From assembly GCA_963691655.1 (NCBI GenBank), contig OY829330.1, positions 18,656,182-18,720,181 on the forward strand: 64,000 bases of DNA, written 5' to 3'. Below are positions 10,055 to 21,759 of the stretch, in pieces. The notes under the pieces were generated by a model. It saw only the letters and a list, made by a program, of their open reading frames with translations, ran no database searches and was not told where the DNA came from. Positions within the stretch are counted from its first letter, which is position 1. Each line of letters starts with the position of its first letter. This DNA comes from Toxonevra muliebris (Eukaryota > Arthropoda > Insecta > Diptera > Pallopteridae). A program made the position numbers and the translations under genes.

Positions 10055-10886
10055 TAGTGTTAGTCCGATACGAGTAACTACGAGTAAATACTCGATACTT
10101 TTTTCGAGTACTGAGTACTTTTTGTACTCGATGCTTTGATGCAAGTACTCAGGTGGGTATCGAGTACATTGTACCAGTATTTACTCGATGTTTGCTTCTA
10201 CAACACTTTACACTATGCGACAAATATCATGCCATTGTATGGGGAGCGAACGATGCTCGTACCAAAGTTTAAATTTTTTTTAATGAGCATATGAACATTT
10301 AGGGATTCAGGCGATTTCTGTCTTTTTTTTTTCAAATTCTATTATTTTTTGTATTGGCCATATCTCGAAAGTGGTTGAGGATTTATTCATACTCTCAAAC
10401 TCTACGTTTATTGATCACTATATACAACTCTATATAATTTCTGCAAGACTCATAAAAATTTGGAGCTAAGTAGGTAAAAAAAATTACAACGGTATTTTAT
10501 GAATTCTTTTGTGAGAAGAGTAAGTGTCGATATTGCATTTTATGGAGAGTTCATTAAAAACTTAAAACGCGATTTTCTCAAACATTTTTTAACTTTTTCC
10601 AGTCTTGCAAAAACGCGAGCGTGAAGTCTACTTTTATTTATGGCTTGGATCACGCCTCACAGTGCTTTGTATCACAGTGTTATATATACGCTATGTATGG
10701 ATACGCTCTGTATTATTCACATAATAAATGGACTATTCTTTTTTATGAATTTATTCCTATTCGAATGAGTACGATACGAGTAAGTATCGAGTACTTGTCT
10801 TCGATACTTTGTTAGCATCGATACTTCTCACCGATATTTTTAATGAGTACTGGTATCGAGTACATTCCGGTATCGGAACAACACTA
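10055..10886. mobile_element. hAT-type MITE with perfect 8 bp target duplication
   Basis: Termini TAGTGTTAGTCCGATACGAG and, inverted, TAGTGTTGTTCCGATACCGG, 832 bp apart. Flanked by identical 8-mers AATAATCC at 10047-10054 and 10887-10894. Subterminal regions are full of GAGTACT / TACTCGATAC repeats at both ends. No transposase; hAT assignment rests on the 8 bp duplication and the TAG...CTA-type ends. Confidence 0.85.
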
Positions 10887-11469
10887 AATAATCCTAAAAA
10901 CATTTTTTATAGATACAATGAACAATGAACTTATTTAAAACCAAAGTTCGCAACCATAAGTAAGGCGCTATTAAGAAATTTGTGATGTCTGAAGCAAAGT
11001 TGATAAGCACAAAGAGTACGCCGTCGTTTTTGATTATCAACCCTAAATTACTATAAACACGTTGGAAAATCTCGCGCACAAAATTTTTGTTGCACTGTGT
11101 TATCATTTCTGCGTTCGATTACGTTTATTAAAAATGAGTCCCCCGATTTTTTCGATTGAACTTTATTATAATTTAATTACTTTATGTGTTTTTTTTATGT
11201 AAAGCTGAAAAATATATCAGTCAGCTCTGTCTTCTTATTCTCTAATTTTTTTTATATGAAGATGATCTTAACTGTCAAAATCTTTGTTTTTTATTTTGTT
11301 TTTCATGCATTTGTTCTTATGTTTTTGACAATTACGATTTTTGCAAAGACAAAGTAGCGTGTTGTTATTGTTACGTTGTACTTGCTGTTGTGCTGTTACC
11401 ACCAAGTTAAATCCGCCTTGATCTATCCTCTTTGTTCAAAGGAACGAAAAGCAAATGTGTACATACCAG

Positions 11470-12797
11470 CAGTGGCCGATACAGGAAACATTTTTGGGGG
11501 GAGAAATAAAAAATAAAAATTCCCCATATGAACTAAAACGTGGCTGGAGCGTTTTTTTCTCGTTCGTGTATCGTTTTTTTTTTGCTTATTCATAAACTTT
11601 ATTTCGAGAACTAACAATTTCAAAGGTATGGCCATGTGAAAATTCACTGGTACGTTACGCATTTTGTTCTTGTAGCAAAGCATTTCACAATTTCTTTGAT
11701 ATATTTCCAAGGTAAAGGACCGTGGAAAATATAACAATAGGATACATTTATTCAGTTTTCGGTTTTAGATTGTATTCAAATTTCCTCTTTCCCATCTGGG
11801 ATTTTCTTTATATCGACCCGAAACCTATGATTTAATTTTTTTTTTGGTGGATTCAATTCTCTACCTGAGAATAGAACCCGTTGAACTGGTACTTGGGTCA
11901 CGTATTTAAGAACTAAATCACCGAAATGATCCATTTTATTCGAATTTTTAAGAATTTAACTCCATCTGGGAATCGAACCTGAGGCAGATGGAACTCCAGT
12001 CAAGCACTCATCCACGAAGTAACCATTTTTGAACGTCGTCGATCTGTTTCTGAACTAGATTAGCAGCTTCTGTAGGAGATTAATTTGACGCTAAAATGGC
12101 AGTATCGTCTGGATAAGTAGCTATAGTAACATCATCAGTTTCAGGCAAGTCGCAGGTAAAAATCGAATAAAAAGCAGGACCCACAACACTGCCCTGTGGT
12201 ACTCCTGCTTTCACTTGACATTTGGCTGTTGTTTCATCATTTACTTTGACATAGAATGATAGGACATTAAGACCAAATAAAATGTAGCTGGAAGTAAATT
12301 TTTTAATTTGTATAACAGCCCTTGATGCCAAACTTTTTCGAACGCTTCTTGAATGTCCAAAAATATGGCAGAGCAATATTTTTTGCGTTCCAGAAAGCCG
12401 TGACAATATTGATGATATTGCTCAGGAGTACCGTGCTTTTGACGATTGGTGATTCGGAACTATATTCTCATTTTCTTGTATTATTAGCAATCTACTTCTT
12501 CGAATATTTTCGAGAATATTGCCAGGAAACTTATAGGTCTATATGAGGGCACTGAGTTTTCAGGTTTATTTGGTTTAGGTATCATTATTATTTCAGCACA
12601 TTTCCATAGAGAAGAAAAGAGGTTTAATGAGCAAGATTATTCATTATTCCTATAATTGAAAGTAAATCGTAATAACTAAAAACAACAATAACTAATTATG
12701 TTCACCTTTTTGCCTGTTTAAGTTATTAAATTTTTAAATGTTTGAAAATCTTTTGGGGGGAAATTCCCCCTATTGCACCCCCTTGTATCCGCCCCTG
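11470..12797 (-). mobile_element. Non-autonomous hAT-type element, copy 2 (inverted)
   Basis: Inverted near-identical counterpart of 8305-9695, with ends CAGTGGCCGATACAGG (left) and GTATCCGCCCCTG (right). It lacks the ~65-75 bp segment present near 9325-9398 in copy 1. Right flank TGAGATGC (12798-12805) is the exact reverse complement of GCATCTCA at 14034-14041, the empty site in the other arm of the palindrome. Confidence 0.8.
12015..12560 (-). pseudogene. Jockey-like LINE RT fragment inside hAT copy 2
   Basis: Same 108-residue open piece (12080-12406) as in copy 1, identical over its length as far as I can compare, with AGVPQGSVVGP and YPDDTAIL. The tRNA-like B box follows at about 11955-11985 on the same strand. 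High identity between copies points to a fairly recent movement or to gene conversion between them. Confidence 0.75.
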
Positions 12798-14057
12798 TGA
12801 GATGCAGTGTTAATTCTTTTGCACATGTTAAATTTCATATATCGCTGCTATGATAACATGCAAGCAAACAATTTTTGTATTTAATTTACATATACATATA
12901 CTTATAAATTCTACAAACATACATGTGATACATGCGACAGAATATATTTTTGGTTTACTTTTTATTTATTTTATTTCTCATGCAAAAATCATAGCATTTA
13001 TAATTGATATTGGTATCTGAAGCAAAGTTGTGTCTTACAAAAAGATAAATATTTCTTCCTTCCACACCAACCCTCCACCTGCTCTTTCTACCTTTGCTTT
13101 AGGGGATTTTTGGTAAAACAAGAAGCATGACAGTTTGGCAAAAACACAGAAAAAAGAAAAGATTCGAAATGTCTACCGACGAAAAGATGTAAAAAATCAT
13201 CGTTGAATATTCTTATAAAGAGTAAAAATTAAAAACAATGCCTACGATTGACCGCAATGGCTGGGAGCAGTTGCTGAGCAGTTTCATTGTGAATTACAAT
13301 ATAATGAACAGCTTGATCCTTTTATTCGCACATGGTAAACTAGCTGGCGAATAAAACACAGCTTTTGTTTCTTTGCAGCAGCGGAACTGAAAACCAGCAA
13401 CACCGCGCTAAAATAAAAAAACTGCTGAAATTTGAACAAAAATGAAAAATGTAAGTATCGAATTGTTTGTTGGGATGCGATTAACTGCGTAAGTTTATTC
13501 ATTTGAAGTTCTATATAGTTGACGTCTGAGAAAAAGTTGATAAATATTTTTTGTTTTTCAACCAAGCCTCTATCTGTTCTGGGTGCCAGTGTTTTGGGGA
13601 ATTACGGGCATAAAAGTGTCCAAAATCAATTTTGGTACTCAGGAGTCTTCTTCACTTTTTAGGAAAAACATTTTTGGAGAAGAAAGTGTGTTGTTATTTC
13701 AAGCCGTTTGCCCGGTATTAACACTTTTAATAAATTTATACCGAAAATTGCCAAAAAGAACAGAGAGCACCTGGAGGATTTGTGAGAAAGCAGAAATATT
13801 TATCTCTTCATGATGAACTTTTCTCAGACGTCAAAGCTGTAGGACTTCAAAATAATATAAATATCAATTATAAATAAAATAGAGAAGTAAAGCAAAAATA
13901 TATTCCGTCGCATGTGCACATGTATGTTTGTAGAATTTATATGAATATATGTATAATAAATACAAAAATTGTTTGTTTGCATGTTTTCCTAGCAGCGGTA
14001 TATGAAATTTAAATGTACAAAAGAATTAACACGGCATCTCATGTTAAAATCTGATTG
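12798..14057. repeat. Long imperfect palindrome
   Basis: The left arm (12798 to about 13130: TGAGATGCAGTGTTAATTCT, AAGCAAACAATTTTTGTATT, ACATGTGATACATGCGACAG) is repeated inverted at about 13760-14041, and more loosely to 13565. The centre is near 13400. It contains degenerate coding-like pieces, so it may be a decayed transposon with long terminal inverted repeats. The right arm ends at the TA into which the pogo-like element at 14060 inserted. Confidence 0.65.
13150..13330 (+). pseudogene. Degenerate MADF-domain-like fragment
   Basis: Frame-shifted pieces MSTDEKM*KIIVEYSYKE and AVAEQFHCELQYN read like the two helices of a MADF (Myb/SANT-like) domain, which in insects often accompanies PIF/Harbinger elements. 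Only two short matching pieces are seen, separated by frame changes; similarity is from memory, so this is tentative. Confidence 0.25.
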
Positions 14058-14059
14058 TA

Positions 14060-15810
14060 CAGTAGAATCGCTATAATTCGTACCCCGTTAAATCGAAAAT
14101 CTCAATAATTCGTAACAAACTATTGGTCCCGTGAAAAAATCGCTTTGATTCATAATTGGTCCCTTCTCTAATTCGTATTTTTTTTTTCAATACAAGGTCT
14201 GTTTAACCTCTTATAAATTGAAATTGGTTATTGACAACCTCTTATAATTCGTAATTCAAAGCAAAATTACTGTGTATGGCACTATGATTCGAAAAAAATC
14301 AATCATTAGTAGACAAGGCCGTATTTAGGGGGGAGATTTTGGGGGTTCTGACCCCCGCCTTCCCACCCCCTCCCCCCCCCTGAAATGTGGAAACTTTATT
14401 CTAATTTTTGAGATTAATTGCCAATGGATGGAAAAAGTCAAAACAAAATCGATTTAACGATTTTTTGATTTAAAGTTTCGTCCTGAATCAGTTTGAAAAG
14501 TTTAAAAATTAATAAAAATAGAAAAAATTATCGGATCCTTGTAAAATTAAACTTGCTTGAACCCCATTTTTTTCCTAAAACGTGACGTGATGGGAAATTT
14601 TTGACCTCAGATTCGTGTTCAACGTGAAAAATTCTTTCGCAAAAACTCCATCTTATTAGCAAAACCCACGCAGTTTTAGGAGGCAATCTTAAAATATAAT
14701 TAATATTTTAACGCATTATTGCTCAGAGCACCACGACTAGAAAGATCAAATTCCCAATGATGATCATTTAAAAAAAAAATGAGCCTCTACTATTAATAAT
14801 TTTTTTGAGGTAGTGGGAAGTCAATGAGTTAATGAAATTATGTCCCTCACGATAAAAAAATGCATTAGAATGCACATTGATTAATATTTATTAGAAAAAA
14901 TTTAATTTGATTATTCTGGGAATTTTTTGTCACTTTTGGCCATTTTTTTTAGGTTAAGATTAAAAAAAATCGGAAAATTTTTCCTAAAATTTTAATTTTA
15001 TAGGGTCCATCAAATGTATCATCGATTTAATTTATTGTATTTAAAAATCAGTTTGTTAAAAATTATTTCTGAATATTTTCTTCGAATGAAAACCCTCCCC
15101 CCCGAACAAAATTTCTGGCTACGGCCCTGATAGTAAATAACTACGTTCACTTTTTTTTATAGAATTTTTTGTTTTCGTGGTTGACAAGATACGCGAGAAG
15201 AGTCTTAAACAACTAAAAATTACAGGCATTTTTGAACACAGTTTTTAATGGGATCCAATACGTGTACAATGTACACTGTACATACGTGCATACATATTTC
15301 AGTTGAATGAATAATTGTTTTTGCTTTTTTCCTTCTATTAAAGAAATTGAAAAAAAAAAACATCAATTCGTATTTTTCTAATTTTAACTTCGTTAACCCT
15401 GGGATTGTATGTCCCAATAATGTTCGAAAACTCAAGTAAAATGAGAGATATGGTTTCCATTTTATATGAGTTTTCTTCAAAATACTGATGGTGGCTGTCA
15501 ATGAGCGGATTGTATACATGCAGTGTCATCACTGTAAATTGTCTTTGCTATAATTCCTGGTTAGAAAGGTTCTAATAGACATTATACCTCATTGGAAAAG
15601 TTAAGGATAACTTTAAGGATTAAGAGTCCTGGATATATTTTTTTCCAAATTTATTTTAATATTTGCATAAAATATTGAAGAAATTCAACCAGATTTTGAG
15701 AAAGAACTCCGAGATGAAAGGGTTAAATCAACATCACGTTAAATCGAAAACCTCTGTAATTCGTAAAAATTGCAGGTCCCTTGCGATTACGAATTATCGG
15801 GATTCTACTG
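14060..15810. mobile_element. pogo/Tigger-like DNA transposon remnant
   Basis: Ends CAGTAGAATCGCTATAATTC and, inverted, CAGTAGAATCCCGATAATTC, both flanked by TA (14058-14059 and 15811-15812), the TA duplication of the Tc1/mariner/pogo group. TAATTCGTA-type repeats recur near both ends. No intact transposase; pieces about 15170-15300 are too decayed to assign. A hAT-type element (14314-15129) is nested inside. Confidence 0.8.
14314..15129. mobile_element. hAT-type MITE nested in the pogo-like element
   Basis: Ends CAAGGCCGTATTTAGGGGGG and, inverted, CAGGGCCGTAGCCAG, the classic hAT CAGGGCCGTA-style terminus. The flanks TTAGTAGA (14306-14313) and ATAGTAAA (15130-15137) match at 6 of 8 positions, an aged target duplication. 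The left end has long G and C runs (14325-14383). No coding region seen. Confidence 0.75.
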
Positions 15811-15917
15811 TAACAGAAATTCATAGCAAATAATAAGAAGAAGAGATGTGTGTTTTTGTTGTTTTCCTGATAGTTGACGAAAATAAGCCATCACAGAATT
15901 TCAAATTTAATATTTTC

Positions 15918-16440
15918 AATCGTTTTTACGTTGCACCTCGTTGTGATTCTACATTTTGTAACAGAAATGAAATAAAGGCATTTGCCAAAGAAGAAGATTT
16001 GTTGTTATGAATGTAAAAAAATGTACACGGAGGATAATTTATTTATAAGTTTACGAAATATAAAATATGAAAAGTTCCAATGTTTTAGCTAAATATATTC
16101 AACTAAAATATATCAACATTTTACCTAAATATACTTATTTACAAATATTTAGGTAAAATGATGAAAATAGTAATAACAATGTCTTCGCATTTTGATTTCA
16201 TGAAATCATTAGAAAAAGATTCAAAAGTACTTATATAAAATTCATAAAAACAAAACGAATATATAAATTCTGTAAATGTTGAATGAAACACGTCAAACTC
16301 ATTCATTGACAATCGTCGCTGTCACATCATCGGTATTGCACCTCGCTGGCTGGTTCCTACGATTTTTTGTTTCGATTCCAGCAAAAGCGAACTGCGACCT
16401 TTTTACAATCTGTATTCTTTGGCGAAATGGAGTTAAAATT
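15918..16440 (+). repeat. Long inverted repeat, left arm
   Basis: Matches 20415-20962 inverted over more than 500 bp, including TTGCACCTCG...TTTTTTGTTTCGATTCCAGC, ATTTCATTTCTGTTACAAAATG and TTTGACGTGTTTCAT. The arms enclose the CGGBP1/hAT-like pseudogene, so together they may be the ends of one ~5 kb foldback element. Indels between the arms show age. Confidence 0.7.
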
Positions 16441-17803
16441 TTGACAGAGAAAATTTTGGCATTTTGAGTTGAAACAAATAAATTGTGTGGATTTTGAGAA
16501 TATTTAAGTTTTGTATATTTTCACGTTATTATTATTGCAATGAGAAATAAATATAATTCTTCTTTATTAATTGCGATAATTACGCAAGTAAAAAAAAAAT
16601 AACTAAATACAAACAGAAATATGATTTAAAAAAATAAATATAATAAAAATTTAATTAATTCGTGTACATCCAGGTTTTGTTGGAATCCACATTTTGCCTG
16701 TCAATATCGTCCATAGCTATCCTTTTTCTATATTTAATATTTGTTTTATATGCATTAGTTATTATAATTTGCATTTTTTCTTTAAATTTGCATTAATATT
16801 TATTTTTTAAAGTTTTAGTAAAATGCAACTGTGTATGTTTACAAAATGCTTATGCTGTTGTTCTAAACATTTCATCCTAAATTGTCAAAATTTACAGTAG
16901 CCCTTGAGCTAGTGAAAATTTTGGCAGTTCATATCCACCTCAATAGTGTCAATATTTTCATTTGAACTGTCAAAATTTTCTTTTTCGAGTAAAAAGTTAC
17001 CGTTTCACACACACCCTAAAAATAAGTTTACAACTCTGATTTTTCTTATAGAAATAAGACATGAATACTCATATTCCAATTTTTTCAGATTTTTGCAAGG
17101 TGTGGACGGGGGTCAAAAAAATTAAAAACCGAAATTGGCATTTCATATGAAAGGTATTTACTTGTAATACCATAAAGCCATGAAAAAAATCAATTACAGC
17201 TATTAACTATCAACTATCTGCTATTTTCGCAAAATTTAAAAAAAAAAAAAAAATTTTATCACCCAAGTTGGGTTATGATATAACACACAGTGCGAGATTT
17301 TCCGGTTTCAGAGTAATTTAGGGTCGCTAATTACGACTGCGTACTCAGTTTTTCTCCATCACATTTAGTTCACCCACAATATGGACCCTGAAGCCAGGAA
17401 AATGGGGTCTTCAGGGGCTTTCAAAAAATTTCTTTATGTCAACAGATACAAATTTGATGTCTGAAGTTGTTAAGCACAGAGATAAAAAATTTATGTCTAC
17501 ACATTTTTCCTCCATCTTTTATTCTTTTTTTTGAAAATGGGGTTTTAAGCTTCCTTTTTCAATAAATGGCCGATAAAATAAAAACCGTTGAGAAAACTAT
17601 TATACTGTCTTGGGAGAAAACTTTCCTTGTTAAAAATTATAGGGAGTCCCAGAACATTGAAATAACCTACGAGTTGCACTTTTTCCAGAATAATGCAGAA
17701 ACTGAATTTTTTTCATTAGAACCAAGCCACTCAGACTACGTAAGTAAATAATGGAATCGTTTGTTGTTGCAATTACAGTAGGCTTCCATGTTTTTTATTG
17801 CAT
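16441..17803. other. Stretch between left arm and pseudogene, no gene seen
   Basis: AT-rich, with an A-run at about 17236-17253. One frame at 17566-17751 has no recognisable similarity. No terminal repeats assigned. Confidence 0.4.
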
Positions 17804-19176
17804 TTATTTTTCTTTTTTCACAAAAAGGCCCTCATTTGCAGAAAAAACTGCATTGAATTTGTTTAAAACAACCTGAGCTATTGGGCCTCTTGCCTTTTCG
17901 AGTCGATTTTGTATTGCATCTAGCACAGGTAAAATTTCCCCAATCGTCTTACCTATATTAAAATAATACATTAAACGTTCTTTTAAGAATGTTTTTTGAA
18001 CAAACCTGTTTTTGGCAGTTTTTCGAAAAAAATTTCCTCCGCGAAAAACCCAAAGTTGCAATATATACGCATAACCTGTGCTTCTATTGTTCTATCGTTG
18101 AGCAAGTTTTTGGCGAATCCAACACAAGCAGCATCTTTTTCCATCTCGTTAAGTAGTTCTCTTATTGAAACGTAATTTGTTCCTTAATATATTGCAGCAA
18201 CCAGCCATGTACCCCAACGTGTCAGCACCTTAAAACAAAACAAATGAAAAAATAGCATCAAGTTTTATATGCATGTTTCACCCATACTAAAATAACTTGC
18301 CGGTTCGGGGGGCAGCGAAAGATGTGGCAACTTTTGCTTGAAAAATACAACAAGCGATGCGCTTTTCAAAAAAACTTTTTTCAGATTTGAAATCAATGCA
18401 TCTACATCAGGATGTTTGCTTCTTATGGCTTCACACACCCTATGTACTCCATGAGCTACACAGGTTATGTGGACCACGTTCGAGTATAGCAATGCTAACG
18501 AAGTTGCACATTTTTTCATATATGGCGCGGCGTCAGTTGCAAAAGTCTTTTGGCGCTGAACTCCGTTCGGCCACAGTAGACGTAGAGAGTCGTCAAATAA
18601 AGTTGCTACTGCAGATGCGTTTACCTTTTCCAAGATTTCTACAGTTAAAAGATACCCATGCCCGTTTTCAACCAATGGCCCAACAATGACGTTGGCAATA
18701 TGGCGACCAGCTTTGTCTGTCGTTTCACCAATAGAGATGAAAATAGGGCTTTTATCAATTTCGGATCGGATTTTTAGAAGAACTTCATCATAGCAGTCCT
18801 GAACACAGATTTTTCGTAGTGTAGATTCATCGGGAAGTTTCTTCTCTATATATTTTTCAAAAAAGCTTTTGAATTCTGGACGTTGAAGTTTTTTCAACGG
18901 TATGTCACATGCCAGCAACATTTTGGTAAGGTCATTCATTTTTATTGTCCGCAACATGAAGAGTTATCATTTGTGCTTTCTTTTATAGAGTTTCCGCCTT
19001 TATATGTTCCTCACGGTTTATGTGCTGCTGCACATAATACTTTTTTTCATGACATATTTTAACAGCACAGACGGTAGAAAACAAAATCTTCCCGTCTGTG
19101 GAAAATATATAATTACCAAATTCACTCACTAGTTTATGCAGTTTTCCTGCTGTTTTACACTTCGTTTTAGGCATTC
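17804..19176 (-). pseudogene. CGGBP1-like / hAT-transposase-derived gene, broken
   Basis: On the minus strand the pieces follow in family order. An N-terminal BED-like zinc finger (19176-18983, starting MPKTKCKTAGKLHKLVSEFG) has C-x4-C and H-x5-H type ligands (CAVKIC ... HINREEH). A 230-residue core follows at 18957-18265 (LACDIPLKKL, KKLPDESTLRK, then TFATDAAPYMKKCATSLALL and ITCVAHGVHRVCE). After a likely intron comes LTRWGTWLVAA (about 18225) and a C-terminal piece KARGPIAQVVLNKFNAVF (about 17890-17840). This is the layout of insect CGGBP1-like proteins, which derive from hAT transposases. A stop/frameshift near 18970 and a TAA near 18185 break the frame. It lies between the inverted arms at 15918 and 20962. 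Family assignment is from memory of its motifs. Confidence 0.6.
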
Positions 19177-19349
19177 TTAACAAAAGTCTGTCTTATTTTT
19201 TTTCCGCTCATTTTTTGAGAAAACCTATCACTTCCAATTACTGTTATAAATTTCAATTTTATTAAAATTTGAGATGCGTTTTTAACCAAATTCGCCATTA
19301 ATCGATAAGCGATTTTTTAATAATCGCTATATGCACAAAACCAAGGATG

Positions 19350-19560
19350 CCAGATCGCAAAAATGGAAATTTTAAATAAGAATGTGAAGATTAATTGTCA
19401 AAATAAGGCATAAAGGAAAAAAAACCCAAAAAAGGCATTTATTACTAAGGAAAAAGGCACTAAAAATTGGGAAAAAGGCGCTAACCAGTGAAAAAAGCAA
19501 AATATTTCAAAAATGGCAAAAAAAAGGCAAAATAAAATATATATATTTTGAATTGGGGGG
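19350..19560. repeat. Possible hAT terminus with AAAAAGGC subterminal repeats
   Basis: CAAGGATGCCAGATCGC is followed by at least six AAAAAGGC/AAAGGCA-type repeats, like the clustered subterminal transposase sites of hAT elements. It lies just upstream of the CGGBP1-like pseudogene. No opposite end was identified. Confidence 0.35.
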
Positions 19561-20414
19561 GCTTGAACCGCATATATATTTTATCAGCCAGCAATATGAT
19601 GACATGAGGTTTTCACCTTTTCCAAGGGTATACCATGTGCACAAAGGTGTCCGCCAAATGTATGAAGAAAAAAAGTGCAATCGAATTATAGCTTCCGCCC
19701 ACTGAAATTATGCGAATACTCGAAAAACTACTAATTATGAAGTTTTAGACTAATCGGAACAAATTGAGAACTAGCTTAAAGTTCAGAAAATTCAATTTTT
19801 TTACTGTTTCAAATTTAGTTTAGCTCTGACATTTTTTTTTTTACTCCGTAGCCATATTTATGTATTTATTTAGTAATCTATGGCTCATTACCTTTCAAAC
19901 GAGTTACCAATCGTTCAAATAGGCATACAAATTACAAAATTATGGACATCTTTCTCGTAGTTCATACATACACAGTGCATATAAACTTGAACACGGGCAT
20001 TACTTGTTTAAAATTTGGTTTTTGAATAACGGAATTTCCTGTAGTTTTGTTTGTGAAGCTATTTTACCACGTTTATATCAACTCGCTTTCAATGGTGTCT
20101 GTCTGTCTGTCAGTCTGTTCGGTACAAATTTTGAAATCGATTTTAAACTAACTTCCCGATGAGCTAGAGACTTGAAATTTTAAATATAGTTCAGAACTGG
20201 AAGACAATGCAATATGAAGTATCTAAAATATAGATAAATATAATTATATTTAAAATATTAGCATCGGAAGTTTTTCCATTTTTTTCATAGATCAAAGCAT
20301 TGAATTCATCGTTGTTAGCGGGAGTAGAATATATGGATATGTGTATACATACACAAATTCGAAGACAAATGAGAGAGAGAACAAAAACAAACAATAACGA
20401 ACTTTTCTTTTCGT
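19561..20414. other. No gene seen; small TCTG microsatellite
   Basis: Contains GTCTGTCTGTCTGTCAGTCT at about 20097-20116. Open frames at 20191-20556 overlap on both strands across repeat sequence and are not supported. Confidence 0.4.
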
Positions 20415-20962
20415 TTTGTTCCGCTTCAAAGAGTATAGATTGTGAAGAGATCGCAATTTGCTCTTGCTGGAATCGAAACAAAAAATCGTAGAAACAGCAG
20501 CGAGGTGCAATACCGATTGTGTGACAGCGACGGTTGTCAACACATCCAGCAGTCAAAAATGTATGAATGGATGAGTTTGACGTGTTTGATGAAATAAATA
20601 TTAAACATTTCTTTTAGCAAATAACTTTCAACATTTACAGTATTTATATATTCTTTATATACAAATATGTAAACGTTTTGTTTTGATTTTATGAATTTTA
20701 TATAAGTACTTTTAAATCTTTTTCTACTGTTTATATGAAATCAAAATGCGAAGAAATATTATCACTATTTTCAACATTTTACCTAAATATATGTATGTAA
20801 ACTTTTCATATTTTATATTTTAAGATATAAATAAATTATTCTTCTTGCACATTTTTACATCCATAACAACAAATCTTCTTCTTATTATGTATTTGGCAAA
20901 TGTCTTTATTTCATTTCTGTTTCAAATGTAGAATCACAACTAGGTGCAATGTAAAAACAGTA
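20415..20962 (-). repeat. Long inverted repeat, right arm
   Basis: Inverted partner of 15918-16440 (GCTGGAATCGAAACAAAAAA, AGGTGCAATACCGAT, GAGTTTGACGTGTTTGATG). It contains an extra ~20 bp (ACATCCAGCAGTCAAAAATG) absent from the left arm. Part of the inner flank (20190-20430) also occurs at 7830-8160. Confidence 0.7.
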
Positions 20963-21348
20963 TTTATTGAGTACCCATTTATGTGTGAAGATATAATTTT
21001 AATTTTGTTATATTTAATGAATAGGGCTATTCGCAATCTGGGGAAAATGATCTTGCACGAGTCCAATAATTAATTGTGACATTGCTTAGACAATTGGTTT
21101 TGATTCAATGTGTCAACAATTTCAAATTCCAATTGAGTTCAAGTGACTTCAAAACCTCAATTGACTTCAAGTCACTCAAATTCAGTGCAAATTGTCGGTT
21201 ATTAACCATGACTTCAAGGTATTGCAAGTAAATAGAATGCATTCTTTTACAGCTCTGGTCTTTACTTAAAACCGATTGCAAAATTTCACACACACAAGAC
21301 TAAAAAGAAAAAAATAATAATTTAAATAAAAAATATCTTTAATATATG

Positions 21349-21759
21349 TACCACGTTTTTAAAATGGACTAAAAAGTATAAAATAATTTCTCCTAACCCC
21401 ATACAGATTCACAACCACATATAGATTCCTTATCCCATACAGATTGTCTTGAAAATTTGTAACTGTGAATTTTAGTAGGACGAAAATACTTGTATGATTT
21501 AAAACGAAAAACGTGGGACGCATATGGATAGAGATAAAATTGCTCGCCATTTAGGTGAACTATTCATCCATCGATTTCCTATTGCATGCGAACCACGTTG
21601 GTTGTTTTAAATCATACAAGTATTTTCGTCCTACTAAAATTCACAGTTACAAATTTTCAAGACAATCTGTATGGGATAAGGAATCTATATGTGGTTGTGA
21701 ATCTGTATGGGATAGGAGAAATTATTTTATACTTTTTAGTCCATTTTAAAAACGTGGTA
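21349..21759. mobile_element. Foldback MITE with TACCACG ends (copy 2)
   Basis: Nearly perfect inverted arms of about 150 bp (21349-21500 and 21610-21759) with outer ends TACCACGTTTTTAAAATGG and inner CGTCCTACTAAAATTCACAG, enclosing about 110 bp. The arms extend outward more loosely (TTATTTAAATTATT on both sides). High arm identity suggests recent origin or gene conversion. Shares termini with 5123-5333. Confidence 0.8.

Larger units (their letters stand above)
9696..11469. other. Segment inverted by recombination between two hAT copies
   Basis: Copy 1 right flank (9696-9719, ATCTCATTCTAAAATCTG...) matches the uninterrupted sequence at 14036-14059, which continues a palindrome arm whose other half follows copy 2 (12798 onward, TGAGATGC). 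Copy 1 left flank CTAGTATG (8297-8304) matches, inverted with one change, the left flank of copy 2 CATACCAG (11462-11469). Re-inverting 9696-11469 restores both target duplications. Confidence 0.75.
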
